From positions 2,237,001 to 2,301,000 of the forward strand of contig OX419758.1 in assembly GCA_948567375.1 (NCBI GenBank): DNA of 64,000 bases, read 5' to 3'. The translations under genes and the position numbers were made by a program. The DNA comes from Lunularia cruciata. Taxonomy: Eukaryota > Streptophyta > Marchantiopsida > Lunulariales > Lunulariaceae. Shown here piece after piece: positions 1 to 10,500 of the stretch. How positions within the stretch are numbered: the stretch's first letter is position 1; each line of letters starts with the position of its first letter. Under the pieces are notes generated by a model. The model saw nothing but the letters and a program-made list of their open reading frames with translations. It did not search any database and was not told the DNA's origin.

Positions 1-71
1 TGTATCTTGTTCTGTTAACTGATGTACTGATTAAAGAGCCATGATACTCCCTCAAGGAGTTTATACTATCC

Positions 72-428
72 ATGCTACTATCACGGTTTACCCTGAATTT
101 GTGGGGAGCAGTTCAACACCAAAACGTTCACTTTGCAAAAACACAACCTGAGCAATGCACGTGCTGTCTTTCATGCGGCATGCACACACCTGAAGTGATC
201 GTGTCCATCCACAGTCCAAAGAAACCCAGTAATGCACAGCGGTGGAGTACAGTGGCCAGAAGATTGGATCTGCCGCATCTTAAGCCATATGCAAATTACG
301 AGAGCTGGGGTGGAGACGGTTTGACAAGAACAACCTTTAACCTAAATGGAGATCGACTGCACCAAGGGTTCAAACTTTTGGGGGAGGCACTTAAACCGGA
401 GCGAGTGTTTTATTCTTCTTTCGCATAA
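72..428 (+). CDS. Unrecognised open reading frame at the left edge
   Basis: A 118-codon ATG-initiated frame with no stop until TAA at 426-428. I do not recognise the protein. It is moderately Cys/His-containing near residues 29-41 (CTCC, CGMH) and polar afterwards, with no membrane segment or repeat visible. It could be a terminal exon of a gene extending left of the window, or chance; the surrounding DNA shows no promoter or splice pattern that decides this. Kept because it is long for this stop-rich region. Confidence 0.2.
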   Translation: MLLSRFTLNLWGAVQHQNVHFAKTQPEQCTCCLSCGMHTPEVIVSIHSPKKPSNAQRWSTVARRLDLPHLKPYANYESWGGDGLTRTTFNLNGDRLHQGFKLLGEALKPERVFYSSFA

Positions 429-1000
429 GAGAGTCTTTAACGCTTTCTAGTTTGATCATTAATTACTTGCATGTCAATTTGCCATCTGTATTTTGAACCC
501 AGTGACATGTGAGATGCCCGGCAGTGCTCCGGATCAAAGAATGAGAATCTACTCTGGTTATGGTATTGAATAATTCATTGACACCTTCTTTGCTGCAAGC
601 TTGCATTTGGCAGAATCATAGCAGTGGGAACTGTATCACATTTTCTTTCTAGCTCCAGTCCAAACACTGTAGAATCAAGTCAACAAAACACGATAAACAT
701 CATGCTGCGACCCTATATTCAATATTTTTCTCCTACACGTTGTCTTTAATTTTGCCTAGCTGCTTACAGTCTCTCAAGCAAGTTCACTACATCAATCATC
801 TTCAGCTCGTATTCTTTGTGTTGAATGCTTGGCCTTGCGTGTTGCTCCCCCCAGTTACGGTTCTTGTTCCATATCTGCGCTAGCGTGTTAAATGAAACTC
901 TTAACTGTTGAGGACCAATTGTAAGTACTGGACTTGACATCAACACTTACCTGACATTCGATACATCAAATAACACGTCAGCCAATGATACACTCATCGT
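429..1000. other. Stretch without a recognised gene
   Basis: A 60-codon minus-strand frame lies at 764-946 (ending in MIDVVNLLERL) but shows no family I can name. Nothing else is supported here; base composition is like the rest of the CpG-containing flank. Confidence 0.4.
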
Positions 1001-2063
1001 GAGAGAAATAATCTGATGTGGTGGCTATCGTTTTTATGTATTGAAGTCACTATGGTTAAAAGGAAGTCTCTGTCCGTATGTCCTCTACCTGCTCACTCAA
1101 GCATCCTATAATTTCAGTCCGTATCAAGTGATCCCACAGGCTTCAGTGAAGTAGAGGGTCTCCTACGCGGGGGACTCTACGTAGATCAAGTCTTTCCGTT
1201 TTGAGATGCCGCGGACCTTGCAGGTGTAGTCGGCACATGGTATCTGTCGCAGGATCCGCGTTTCACACTCCAGTCAGATGACACTCTCTACAATCGGCAC
1301 GTCTTAACTGTATTTAACTCTCTCATTATGATTGAACATCGTCCTCGAGCGGCAATCCCAGAGTTCCATCACTGACCTGCCACACTTGATAACTTCATCC
1401 CGGTATCGATTTGGTGCCATCTTCGGTGACCCGATGTTCAGGAGGACATATAGTCTTTCTTCTCGTGATTGCCTCTAGCCTTGGAATCGGCTTCTGCTGC
1501 ACTTGATTAACGGAGGAGGAAAAATTGACGCCCGATAAGCCAGCTCATCCGCTTTTCCTCCGCAAGCTGAAACTGCGAACCTTTTATTCGTCAAGCAATT
1601 GTATCGCGCGGATTCGGAGATGCTTGCTTTGCTTTTGATTTGATGAACTTTCCCGATTTACGAGTGTATTTGTATCTTAAAAATCCGAAGGGTGAAAACC
1701 AACACGCCACTCACTCTAATGGCCTCTCAACTGCTCAGAACGAATGGTGTACTCATCCTCATTCCCCACTATGCTGCAGGGCTCCACTTCGTTGGAAAAA
1801 GAGAGAAGTGGGACCAGTTCTCTCTTTTTTCCGGTTTCGCTCGGTGGACATTCTCTTTGAGTCACTGCATTCTCCTTGAGGCACCGGAGTGACTGCTGCA
1901 AATCATCATGATACCCCCCGAAGATTTTCGGCTGTAAATCATGATGTCTTTGCATCTTCAGATGAGTGATCACGTGCAGCAAAGAGATATTCGACTGCCA
2001 TTTTAGTCTCCAGACATCATTTAACATTATCATTCTCATCCAAATTACAAAGAAATCTTATAA
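1001..2063 (+). repeat. Tandem repeat unit, copy 1 (~1.06 kb)
   Basis: This unit and the following one align closely over most of their length. Shared landmarks include 'gatgccgcggaccttgcagg' (1204 and 2294), 'cgaaccttttattcgtcaag' (1576 and 2679) and 'cccgatttacgagtgta' (1651 and 2761). Divergence is concentrated around 1260-1500, where copy 1 carries a section that in copy 2 has been replaced. That section (1330-1510) resembles 5680-5830 in the palindrome, so the unit also exists further right. No coding potential is convincing. It may be a non-autonomous mobile element or a fragment of duplicated receptor-cluster DNA. Confidence 0.8.
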
Positions 2064-2088
2064 TCTATATCTGTAATCTATAATAATT

Positions 2089-3155
2089 GAGAGAAACAAT
2101 CTGATGTGGTGGCCATCGTTTTTATGTATTGAAGTCAGTATGGTAAAAAGGAAGTCTCTGTCCGTATGTCCTCTATCTGCTCACTCAAGCTTCCTATAAT
2201 TTCAATCCGTATCAACTGACCTCCCGGGCTTCTGTGAAGTAAAGAGTCTCCTACGCGTGGCACTCTATGTAGATCAAGTCTTTCAGTGTTCAGATGCCGC
2301 GGACCTTGCAGGTGTAGTCGGCACATGGTATCTCTCGCCCCATTTTCGGAAAGCCAAAGCAGTATCCTTCGGGCCGTGCGAAAGGCCGGAGGCCAGCAAT
2401 GGCTTGACGATTTCCGCGCGCGGGATAGAGTAATTGGTACCTCGTCAGGCTCATAATCTGAATTCAAGTCTGTTTGACATAGAAATTAATAATCATACAG
2501 ACTTCATGCATCATTTGAACCATTCATAATCCGTTTTCCCTGAACCGTAAGACCAACCCCAGACATAACCCACTATGCTTGTTTCGCTACTTTGGTTCCC
2601 ACATGGTAGAGACACAGAGGAATAAAAATTGATGCCCGTACGCCAACTCATCCGCTTGTCCCCCGCAAGCCGAAACTGCGAACCTTTTATTCGTCAAGCA
2701 ATTGTATCGTGCGGATTCGGAGATACTTGCTTGCTTTTGATTTGGCTTTTGATGCACTTTCCCGATTTACGAGTGTACTTGTATCTTAAAAACCCGAAGG
2801 GTGTAAGACCAACACGCCTTACGGCCTCTCGACTCTTCAGAACGAATGGTATACTCATCCTCATTTCCCACTATGCTGCAGGGTTCCATTTCGTTGAGAA
2901 ACGAGAGAAGTGGAACCAGTTCTCTCTTTATTCCGGTATCGCTTGGTGGACTGCATTCTCCTTGAGGCACTGAAATGATTGTTGTAAATATCGTGTTATC
3001 ACCCGAAGGTTTTCGGCTATAAATTATCATATCTTCGTATATTCAGATGATCACGTGATCACGTGCAGCAAAGAAATATTTGACTGCCAGTTTAGTCTCC
3101 AGATATCTCCTTTTAACTTCATCATTCTCATTCAAATCACAAAAGAATCTTATAG
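2089..3155 (+). repeat. Tandem repeat unit, copy 2 (~1.07 kb)
   Basis: Second head-to-tail copy of the unit at 1001-2063. The junction (2064-2088) is about 25 bases of A/T-rich DNA. Copy 2 has its own middle section (2330-2580). More diverged copies lie at 6225-6730 and 6800-7015, and an inverted one at about 4985-5650. Confidence 0.8.
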
Positions 3156-3596
3156 TTTTGTGGGACACCATATGATTATCTGGCAGTTTCACCTGGGGGA
3201 AAGGAGATCCAGCGGCCAGATCCGGATGTAGACGGAGACTGACAACCCTAGGGGATTGAACTGATCTGGATCTGATTACAGTTTCCTTCTGAAGATTGTG
3301 CAGAGGATGTGGTTCTGATCAATTGTAAGGCACAAGCTTGACCTTTCAAGGAGGCCTCGACGGTTAATAGTAAACATGGATCCTGGGTAGGCAACTTTTC
3401 CGTCCCGTCGGGATCTACGTTCATACTTTGTCAACGTGTCAACTTTCATACTTTCCAGCATCCTGCCTAGCTCCCGTACAAAGGTTCTAAACGCTTGCAA
3501 TTCCTAAGGTCATGGAAGACTTGTTCTTCTCCTCAGTTTCTTCTCCATGGCCGTCTCCTGAACCATTCACTCTTTCCAACCCCGCTGTTAAGGTAA
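3156..3596. other. Stretch without a recognised gene
   Basis: No credible exon seen. Minus-strand frame 3276-3500 (74 codons) is basic and matches nothing I know. It sits downstream of the receptor pseudogene on that strand, so it could be decayed receptor 3' sequence. Confidence 0.3.
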
Positions 3597-3950
3597 TTAC
3601 AGGTGAGCTCCTGCTCCTCCATAAATTTCACGCAATAGACCAACCCAAGCGGGGGCCTCTACAGTTCTATTCTCATCGTCAGAAGATTGTATGAATTGAA
3701 TTTCTCCTTCGTCTATGTTAATCCCCTCCACTCCAACACCGTAATCGTTCAGAAGCTTCATTAGTAGACAGTTCTGAACAGGAGTAGCAAGGGCATTGAA
3801 CTTCTCGTGGTTGAGTTCATCGTCAGAAAATAAAAGCAGACGAGAGTTCGGCATAACATCCTTTTTCCACCGACTTTCATTGTCCCTCCTCGATTTCTTG
3901 AATCCTAAATAAAGAGTCCAGTTAAAGCATTGCCATGCAAAACGGCGCAC
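3597..3950 (-). pseudogene. Unassigned fragment, possibly 3' part of the broken receptor
   Basis: A 117-codon minus-strand frame lying 3' of the NB-ARC remnant on the same strand. It is acidic and polar (…DYGVGVEGINIDEGEIQF…), with no LRR spacing visible. Part of it (3684-3745) recurs at 11411-11470 and again inverted at 11478-11511, so this sequence has been copied elsewhere in the window. Position suggests the C-terminal part of the receptor; sequence alone does not prove it. Confidence 0.3.
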
Positions 3951-4261
3951 CTACTCCAATCGCCCAAGTCATTCCTTCTTCGTGGGAAAACGTGAACTCT
4001 ATATGATCCTCAAACATGCAGTCTCTGGTTCGAATCAAATGTTTGACACAAATCATTGAAACCAAGCTTGATTGCATCAGGCCTTAGATACTCCTTGTCT
4101 TAGCATAGATCCCCAGGAACTGAACTAGTACTTGTAAAGTTGGATATCTCACTGTCAAGGCTACTCTGGTGCATGGAGAAGTCCTCTTCCTTTGAATCTC
4201 TCCCGTTCCGCTGTGCTTCGTCTGTATCGTTATGTATCCAATTGGGGACCGTCAATTTCTC

Positions 4262-4774
4262 CTCTCAATAAACTGGAAACATTTTGGGCATTGTTTCAGC
4301 TTCGATCAAAGTAAGGAGTTCCGCCTTCACTGTAATGGAGAAGTCCTCTTTCTCACATAAGTCTCCATTTCCATTTAAGGATTGTGTCTCCTCCAATCTG
4401 CGTAGAGCATCTGTTTAGCTTGAAACCTCCTTCTCGCTGCGATAGGTTCGAATCACCTCGAGTGCAAGAGGTAGCCCATCGCACCTCTCCACTATTTGTT
4501 CTGCGAAATCCTTGGGAACAGCTGCGAGTCCTCTATTTACCATGTGACTTTTGAAAAGATCTTGTGAACTTGTGATAGAAAAGGAACTTCGTGAATGATA
4601 GCTCCTTTCAGTACTCTGTAATGACTGTACCCATATAAGGATCGCCTTTACTCGGAGTTTTACTACATCTTGATTCTTCATGATGGGAAGCCTGACCATG
4701 GTGTCGCATGTGAAGGTGTGACACGCATATGTAGAAAGTAAAGCGAAGGAAGATAAGGCGGCGACCAAGTCCAA
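4262..4774 (-). pseudogene. NB-ARC domain remnant (C-terminal half) of an NLR immune receptor
   Basis: NB-ARC is the nucleotide-binding switch of plant intracellular immune receptors. The minus-strand translation contains SQDLFKSHMVN followed by FAEQIVERCDGLPLALEVI, the RNBS-D/GLPLA region at the NB/ARC1 junction. After an in-frame stop near 4415 the same frame continues with TDALRRLEETQSLNGNGD and KAELLTLIEAETMPKMF, matching the ARC2 part where family members have 'W..AL..L' and 'eK.MF'. The P-loop and kinase-2 motifs that should lie upstream are missing; that place is taken by the palindrome at 4985-6400. With the hydrolase at 7306-8134 on the same strand this looks like a hydrolase-NB-ARC receptor. 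Stops and the lost P-loop make it non-functional. Confidence 0.75.
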
Positions 4775-4805
4775 GCAAGAAGTTCTTCAGGTGTGATACC
4801 TTTCC
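4681..4805 (-). repeat. Outer inverted flank, left copy (receptor-derived)
   Basis: About 120 bases that recur in inverted orientation at 7036-7152, for example 'gaacttcttgct(t)g(g)acttgg' and 'ctttctacat.tgcgtg.cac'. It encodes the beginning of the NB-ARC fragment reading frame on the minus strand. The pair encloses the long palindrome and shows that the inverted duplication once included receptor coding DNA. Confidence 0.8.
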
Positions 4806-4984
4806 TTTAATGCTTATCTTTTGGCGTGCGTGGACTGTGGTTACTGCCGTCCAATGTTTACAACAAGAGACTTTTGCACGAGTTGACGTGTCAATAACAG
4901 ATACTAGCTATTTGGCTTTGTCTAAGTTACACTGGACACAAAATGCTGTTGATCCGGGACGTAAGCGCTTGATTGATGCTCCTG

Positions 4985-6400
4985 GCACGTTGCATTAAAG
5001 ATAAAACAAAAGTAAGTTTCTCCAAAAGGGTAGAACACAAATGCTTGAAGAATACGAGGTTTGCAGTTCTGGTTTCTGGAGAACAAGCGGATGAATTGGC
5101 ATCTAGAGCTTTAGTTTTTACTCCTGTATGTCTCTCTATCATGTGGGGACATAAATAATGAAGCAAGTCTGATAGGGTTATGTTCCTAATTGATTTCTCT
5201 ATTCGGGGAAAGTGGATTGTGAATGCTTCCGGTCTAGGAGGTCTGTATGATTACAAATCTCGAAGTCAAAAAGACTTGATATAGTATGAAAGTTTGCAGT
5301 CATTATTATTCAATAAGGGAGAACCATTGAGTAAAGGATTTAAACAAAGTAGACTTGGATAGAATTTACAAAACTATTCGGCTTCAATAATATTTTGTCA
5401 CGCATGTGGGGATGGAAACATTCTTACCTTTGGGTACGACCGAAGAATGACCCAAAACGACCTAGCAATTCCGTAGTCAAAAGCTTCGTCCTTGAGTTTA
5501 TGAGTTAAGGTCATTAATGAAGTGCAACTAAAACAGGTTCGAAGGCTATAGATAATTACCAGTAGATGAAAATATGTCGTGGCAAATGGGTCATCATGGC
5601 ACGAGATCTCGGTACTGTACTGGGAATGAAGATATCAAGTACTATGGGACAACGTTATACTATATCTAATTCTCTTGTTTGAATTGAACATTGTCTTGCA
5701 ACACTTGATATTTTCATCCCCGGTACCGGATTTGGTACTTTCCTTACCCCATTCCCCTGGGATATATCGTTTCTTTTTTTTCCCTTGTGATTGCCTTCAG
5801 TTTTTTAAATTGCTGCAGTTCATTAATGACCTTAACTCATTAATTCAAGGAAGAGCTCTTTGACTACAGAATAGCTAGATTGTTTCGGGTCGTTTGTTGA
5901 TAGTAGCGGCTGGGATGAATGTTTTCCTTCCCACATGTGTGACAAAATATAATTGATGACGAATAGTTTCTGCAAATTTTGTTCAAATTCTTTATTCATT
6001 ACTTCTCACTTACTAAATAATAATGACGCAACCTTTGATAATGTATCAAGTCTCTTTAATAATACAGACCTCCTAGACTGGAATCATTCACAATCCAATT
6101 TCGCTAAATTTGATACTATATCAAGCCTCTTTGACTAAAATCTTTTAATAATGCAGACCTCCTAGACAGGAATAATTCACAATCCAATTCCCTGAACCGG
6201 GATATCAACTAAGAACATAATCGTCTCAGACTTGCTTCATTATTTATGTCTCCACATGATAGAGACATAGAGGAGCAAAAACTAAAACTCTAAATGCTAA
6301 CTCATCCGCTTGCCTATCAGAAACCACAACTACAAACCTTATATTCTTCAAGCGATTGTGTTCTACTGTGTTGGAAGTACTTGCTTTTGACTTGTCTTCG
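4985..6400. repeat. Long imperfect palindrome (~1.4 kb)
   Basis: The two halves are reverse complements along most of their length around a centre near 5671. Pairs checked by eye: 5031-5040 with 6356-6365 (tagaacacaa), 5511-5520 with 5820-5829 (tcattaatga), 5631-5640 with 5703-5712 (gatatcaagt, one mismatch). The unpaired centre is only some 30-60 bases. The arms belong to the repeat family of 1001-3155. A transcript through it would fold into a long hairpin. No gene is carried. Confidence 0.85.
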
Positions 6401-7035
6401 GTACTCTCTCCCAAATCACACTTGTACCTGTATCATACAAATGTAAAGAAACTGAGACCAACTTATGGTCTTTCCTGCGGGAGTAATGCTAAACTCGTGC
6501 CCATTCTCCGCTGTATTGCAGTTAGACTCCATTGTGCTCCGTATTTCACACCTCTTTTTATCCGGTATCTCTTGGCGCATTGCATTCTTTTCGAAGCACT
6601 GAAATGACTGCAATAAATCAACATGGTACTACCCAAAGATTTTAGGATCTTCAAAGAAATGGTCACATCCACAAAAGGATAATTGTGGCCAGTTTAGTCA
6701 CCCATCTCCTTTCAACAATACCTACAATAAGACTTCATTTTCAGCAATACCTGCAAGGGGACTTCATCTCCCTGCAGTGGGACTTCATTCCACTCAATAT
6801 TTCCCACTATTCTCTTTGATCCGGAATCTTTTGGCACATTGCATTCTCTGTAAGGCATTAAAATTACTACAGTAAATCACCATGATACCACCCGAAGGTT
6901 CTGGGCATCTTTAGATGAATGTTCATGTCTGTGATAAGGATAATTGATGGTCAGTTTAGTCACACATCTCTTTTCAGCAATACCATTTTCCAGATGACAA
7001 AGAAATGTTATGGTTATGAAAGCCTATATATTAAA
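6401..7035 (+). repeat. Diverged repeat-unit copies beside the palindrome
   Basis: 6401-6730 continues the unit of 1001-2063 (landmark 'cacttgtacctgtatc' after a cccaaatca/cccgattta site). 6800-7015 is a further partial copy ('tgataccacccgaagg', compare 1908-1924 and 2997-3008). Within 6720-6800 the phrase 'gggacttcatt' recurs at short intervals. No coding sequence is supported. Confidence 0.6.
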
Positions 7036-7152
7036 GCCAAGGTATCACACTTCAAGAACTTCTTGCTTCGACTTGGCTGCCGCCTTCTGTTCCTCGGCTT
7101 TGCTTTCTACATTTGCGTGCCACATACGACACAATGGCCAGGCTTCCCATCC
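7036..7152 (+). repeat. Outer inverted flank, right copy (receptor-derived)
   Basis: Inverted partner of 4681-4805 (see that entry). About 640 bases of extra repeat DNA (6401-7035) separate it from the right arm of the palindrome, whereas on the left the gap is only about 180 bases. Confidence 0.8.
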
Positions 7153-7305
7153 TGAATACTCATATACCTACCAGATCCGGAGCAAATATAAATGACAGGG
7201 TTTGTTCTCGTTGTTAGTCCACAGGTATAGACAGGTGTAGTAACAAAAAGTGTGTCGAAATCTTTACGAGGTCCAATCAATTATACACGAAAACCAGATT
7301 TGAAG

Positions 7306-8134
7306 TCACGAGTCAATCACGACAAAAGGTCGTGATTGACAGTACTTCTTCTCACATACTGCCAGTGACTGGAAGATCCTTACCAAGTTGGTTTTCTGGG
7401 ACAGACGACGCGCGTACGTCCTGCATTTTGAGTACAGTTCATGAGTTTCCGCTTTTTGTAGGCAAAGAAAATCCTGATTCAACCTTGCCATCTCCTAGCC
7501 CAGCACTTTCATTAGCTTAAGCCCCAAATACTGAGTGCTTTCGTCACTATTTCCTGCCAATTTTTCTATCGCCCTAGACCTACCATGCGGTGTTGCATAC
7601 AAGAAAACACTGCTCAAGTTGTCCAGGAATTTGTACAGTTTGACCTTCTTCTCTATAGAATTCTCTATCGACTCTATCTTATCCACAGCCAGAACAAAAT
7701 GCTCGATCAATATTCCGCCGAGGTCGTGTCGAAGCAGAAAATGGGGATACTTTCCTGACCAGACGGACTTGGTCATCCAGAATGAGAGCTTGGATAAAAT
7801 TCTCCGTCAGAAGATAGTCGTCGGCCTCTTCTTTTCTTATGTTTCAGGAATTTCCAGGCTGCCATTGTACGACATGGCTAGCACACGAATTTTGCATAAA
7901 TGCTGCTTTCGCGCCTCTGGGCTTGATCTTGTTTAAAAGCTCTGGAGGCAAAGTTACAGGCCAGCATTCCTCACCGTTTTCCGTTTTCCATGTTCTCCAA
8001 AAGGCATATCCCTTGTCATCCTTGTCGAGGAACAATCCATGGAAAAGTACAAGAACCGCGTCGGGGTTCTCCTCTAGTAGAAGTTCATACACTAAAGTGT
8101 GCAACCTCTGCAAGGACAGATTCTGAGACGTCAA
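7306..8134 (-). pseudogene. SERAC1-like alpha/beta-hydrolase domain, N-terminal part of the broken receptor
   Basis: Minus-strand pieces read in order as an alpha/beta-hydrolase of the SERAC1/DUF676 type. Strand beta-3 with the oxyanion turn is VLVLFHGL, then WRTWKTENGEECWPVTLPP (family 'tW...g..WP...LP'), then after a stop and a frame change KYPHFLLRHDLGGILIEHF at the nucleophile elbow, then FLYATPHGRS (family 'f.gTPH.GS') and LGLKLMKVLG / ARLNQDFLCL. The elbow reads HDLGG where active relatives have HSxGG, so the serine nucleophile is gone. Hydrolase then NB-ARC in this order on one strand is the architecture of bryophyte HNL receptors. The frame breaks near 7840 and 7750, plus a stop at 7492, make it a pseudogene. 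Confidence 0.75.
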
Positions 8135-8397
8135 TAAGACGAAATACTCAGGATTACCTGCGAAATAAACGAGTCCATGCTTTCACGAGCTCTGACATCA
8201 ACAAAGTGAAATTGTTCTCCATTACAGCATTCTTGAACCTAAGCAAACGGGTAAAATCATAGTGGACTGAGGGTTAATACATTATATAATCTTCAGAACA
8301 TGGTGAACTCAAATTCCTCCGTGACAGTGTGGATGGTTAGGGTAACAGCTTCCACACTGTGGTCGAATGGTCAATATTTTGCCATTACTCTTTGTCA

Positions 8398-8468
8398 GCC
8401 GGGACAGCTCAATGGGGAGAGCGGCAGACTGAAGATCAAAAGCCAGGTGCTCGAACCACTCCGCAAGC
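8398..8468 (+). pseudogene. tRNA-Phe-like pseudogene (GAA anticodon)
   Basis: The 71-base stretch follows the tRNA-Phe pattern: D-arm 'cagctcaatggggagagc', anticodon region 'cagactgaagatc' with GAA at 8431-8433, and a T-arm 'ggtgctcgaacc'. The anticodon stem cannot close properly (cagac against gatca), the T-stem is weak and the acceptor ends pair poorly. It is therefore a degenerate tRNA or tRNA-derived head, not a working gene. Its partner in the duplicated segment is at 14576-14661. Confidence 0.6.
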
Positions 8469-9471
8469 CTCGAAGAGGGAGGAGCTTTACAAGATTGGAG
8501 ATTAAACACATGTACATAAATCTCTCAATTATAAACGTAAATACAAAGTCAGGAAATATACACTTTTTGTATTTTTGAAACCACTGATTCACTCTAAACC
8601 AGCGAGTAGGTTACTTTTAGTTGGTATATAGATTTTGTCGACTTGCATTTTGAGAAACTGTAGCAGTTATAGGGGAACATTCTTTTTCACCTTCCATATA
8701 TCTTATTCTGTTATTAAGGAACCCCATTTTGTAATTCACACTATTTTTAAATTAGATGTGAAATTAAATCAATATGAGAAATAAAAGTACAATGCATTTT
8801 CAAGTGTCATGGTAGAACAGAACGGATTAACTTTGTGATCATGAGAGGTCTACTCAATGAGAACATGGTCTACTTTCTCTTCATATAAGTTCCCGTACAC
8901 TAATCACGAAGAACAAATTTTCAAATGAAGCATTCAGTACATGTCTTCTTCAACTTGGTAAGTCTAGTTTCTGATCAGAAGATCTATATGTAAAAATCAT
9001 CCCCACGAACCAATTATCAACACAGTACTCGGTACATGTCTTCCTCAAGTTGGTACATCTATGTACTTACTCTAGCATCAGTGAGTGATCCAAGGGGAGA
9101 GTACCCAAGACGATAAGAAGTAAAAAGCCGGAGTAAAAGTAATTCTTTAATTAACAAAAGTTCCAAAAAAGAAGAAGAGCTCAACGTATATGACTCAAAC
9201 TTTGTCTTCATCTCATCAGTTCTACAAATTTTTTGCTTCATTGTTAATTTCATTGACAGTTTCACTAACCCGATTTAATTTGACGGATTAGTATGTATAT
9301 CACGTCATGTGGCATCATTGCCTAAACAATATGTACGCTCTCAGCAATGATTCAATGTTTACGCGAGTTCCTAATGCACTCGACGTAAACACCAATAATA
9401 AAGAGCATGAAAAGTAGAGAACAGAAATCTTAGGCTAAACTTTAACTTCACAATGCTCCATCTCTCTGGAT

Positions 9472-9515
9472 ATGGAGGAAGGAGAATTTCCTCCTGACAT
9501 CGTTCAACCTGTCAG
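9472..9515 (+). other. Possible small first exon conserved between the two segment copies
   Basis: ATG followed by 13 further codons (MEEGEFPPDIVQPV) then a consensus-like donor gtaagt at 9515. The copy at 15591 keeps most codons and a gtaag donor but has GTG in place of ATG. Conservation through the duplication and the donor make an exon possible, but no following exon was identified. Confidence 0.2.
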
Positions 9516-10034
9516 TAAGTTTTAGGTTTCATATCCTTCTCGATAATCCTAATGTGGGAAAAACTATGTATAGCGCGAATTTTCAGAGAAGTAAATGAAT
9601 ATGTAAGTATTTAATTCCAGGTTCAATTTGGTCGTTTAATTCATTCCCGATTACATTGCATACTTTTGGATCTGGATGCTCCAATTCGTTGCATTTACAT
9701 CAACAACATCCTTGATTACAAGCATAATCTTTATTTGGCCGAAATATACAGCTCTCCACCAAAAAGGTTTCCAACCATTTTAACTTGCTAGGATCGGATT
9801 CCCACCAAAGTCCCCATAACAGTGGCAAAGCATGGAAGACTTAATACGTACACTTGGTCTAAAACTCCTGGCAATGGACGTCTAAACACATGTCGCATGA
9901 AAGACGGCGGCCGTTAGATTGAAGATGCCCACATTGGCTGCTTCAGAGTCATGCAGATGTCTGTAGCTAGAGTCTCACACTTCTTCTTGAGAGGTTCCCG
10001 CCTGACGGGGCCCCGTCAGTTCCAAGAGATATCC

Positions 10035-10089
10035 AAGCTGCACATTGAAGTTATCGGCATCTGATGCCGATAACTTCAATGTGCAGCTT
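10035..10089. repeat. Perfect palindrome with 27-base arms and 1-base centre
   Basis: Left arm 10035-10061, centre T at 10062, right arm 10063-10089; the arms are exact reverse complements. In the other segment copy only a sequence like the right arm exists (16031-16052, 'gatgccgataccttcaat'). The left arm was therefore newly made in copy 1, or lost in copy 2. Confidence 0.95.
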
Positions 10090-10500
10090 TGCGCGCTGCC
10101 GTCAAGAATGCGTGGATGTGTACTGCGCCTCAAGTTTCAGGAACGAGGAGATATTTCGTAGTGATATAAGTTCGTATCACCGAGTGGTACCAACGGAATG
10201 TAATAGCCCGAGGAGCTATGTATAGCATGCAGTGACTCAAGTTCATTTGATTCAGTACGAGGAAATTCTATGATCTCAACATGACAACCGGGCTTGAAAC
10301 ATACTGTATCTTAAGGATGAAACTAACACTGATGTGGAAAAAGTACTTGCGGGATACGCCAGCAATATTCTGATCTCTTCTTGAATTTCAAACTTTTCTC
10401 ACAAGCGTGATCACGAATTACAATAGTACCTGCAGCACGTTGAACTTGGAGAACAGAAAATCGATAATGCTAAATTCCGCGGTGTTTATCAGATATAGAG

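Noticed and set aside
1640-2039. Overlapping open frames on both strands in the tandem repeat
   Set aside because: Equivalent frames in the second unit are shifted or broken, and the two strands overlap; they are frames within a repeat, not genes.
3045-3066. Short palindrome 'gatcacgtgatcacgtg' as a regulatory site
   Set aside because: It contains a CACGTG core but no gene lies near enough to give it a role.
6416-6672. Minus-strand open frames 65-69 codons long
   Set aside because: They lie antisense in the repeat-unit copy and have no counterpart in the other copies.
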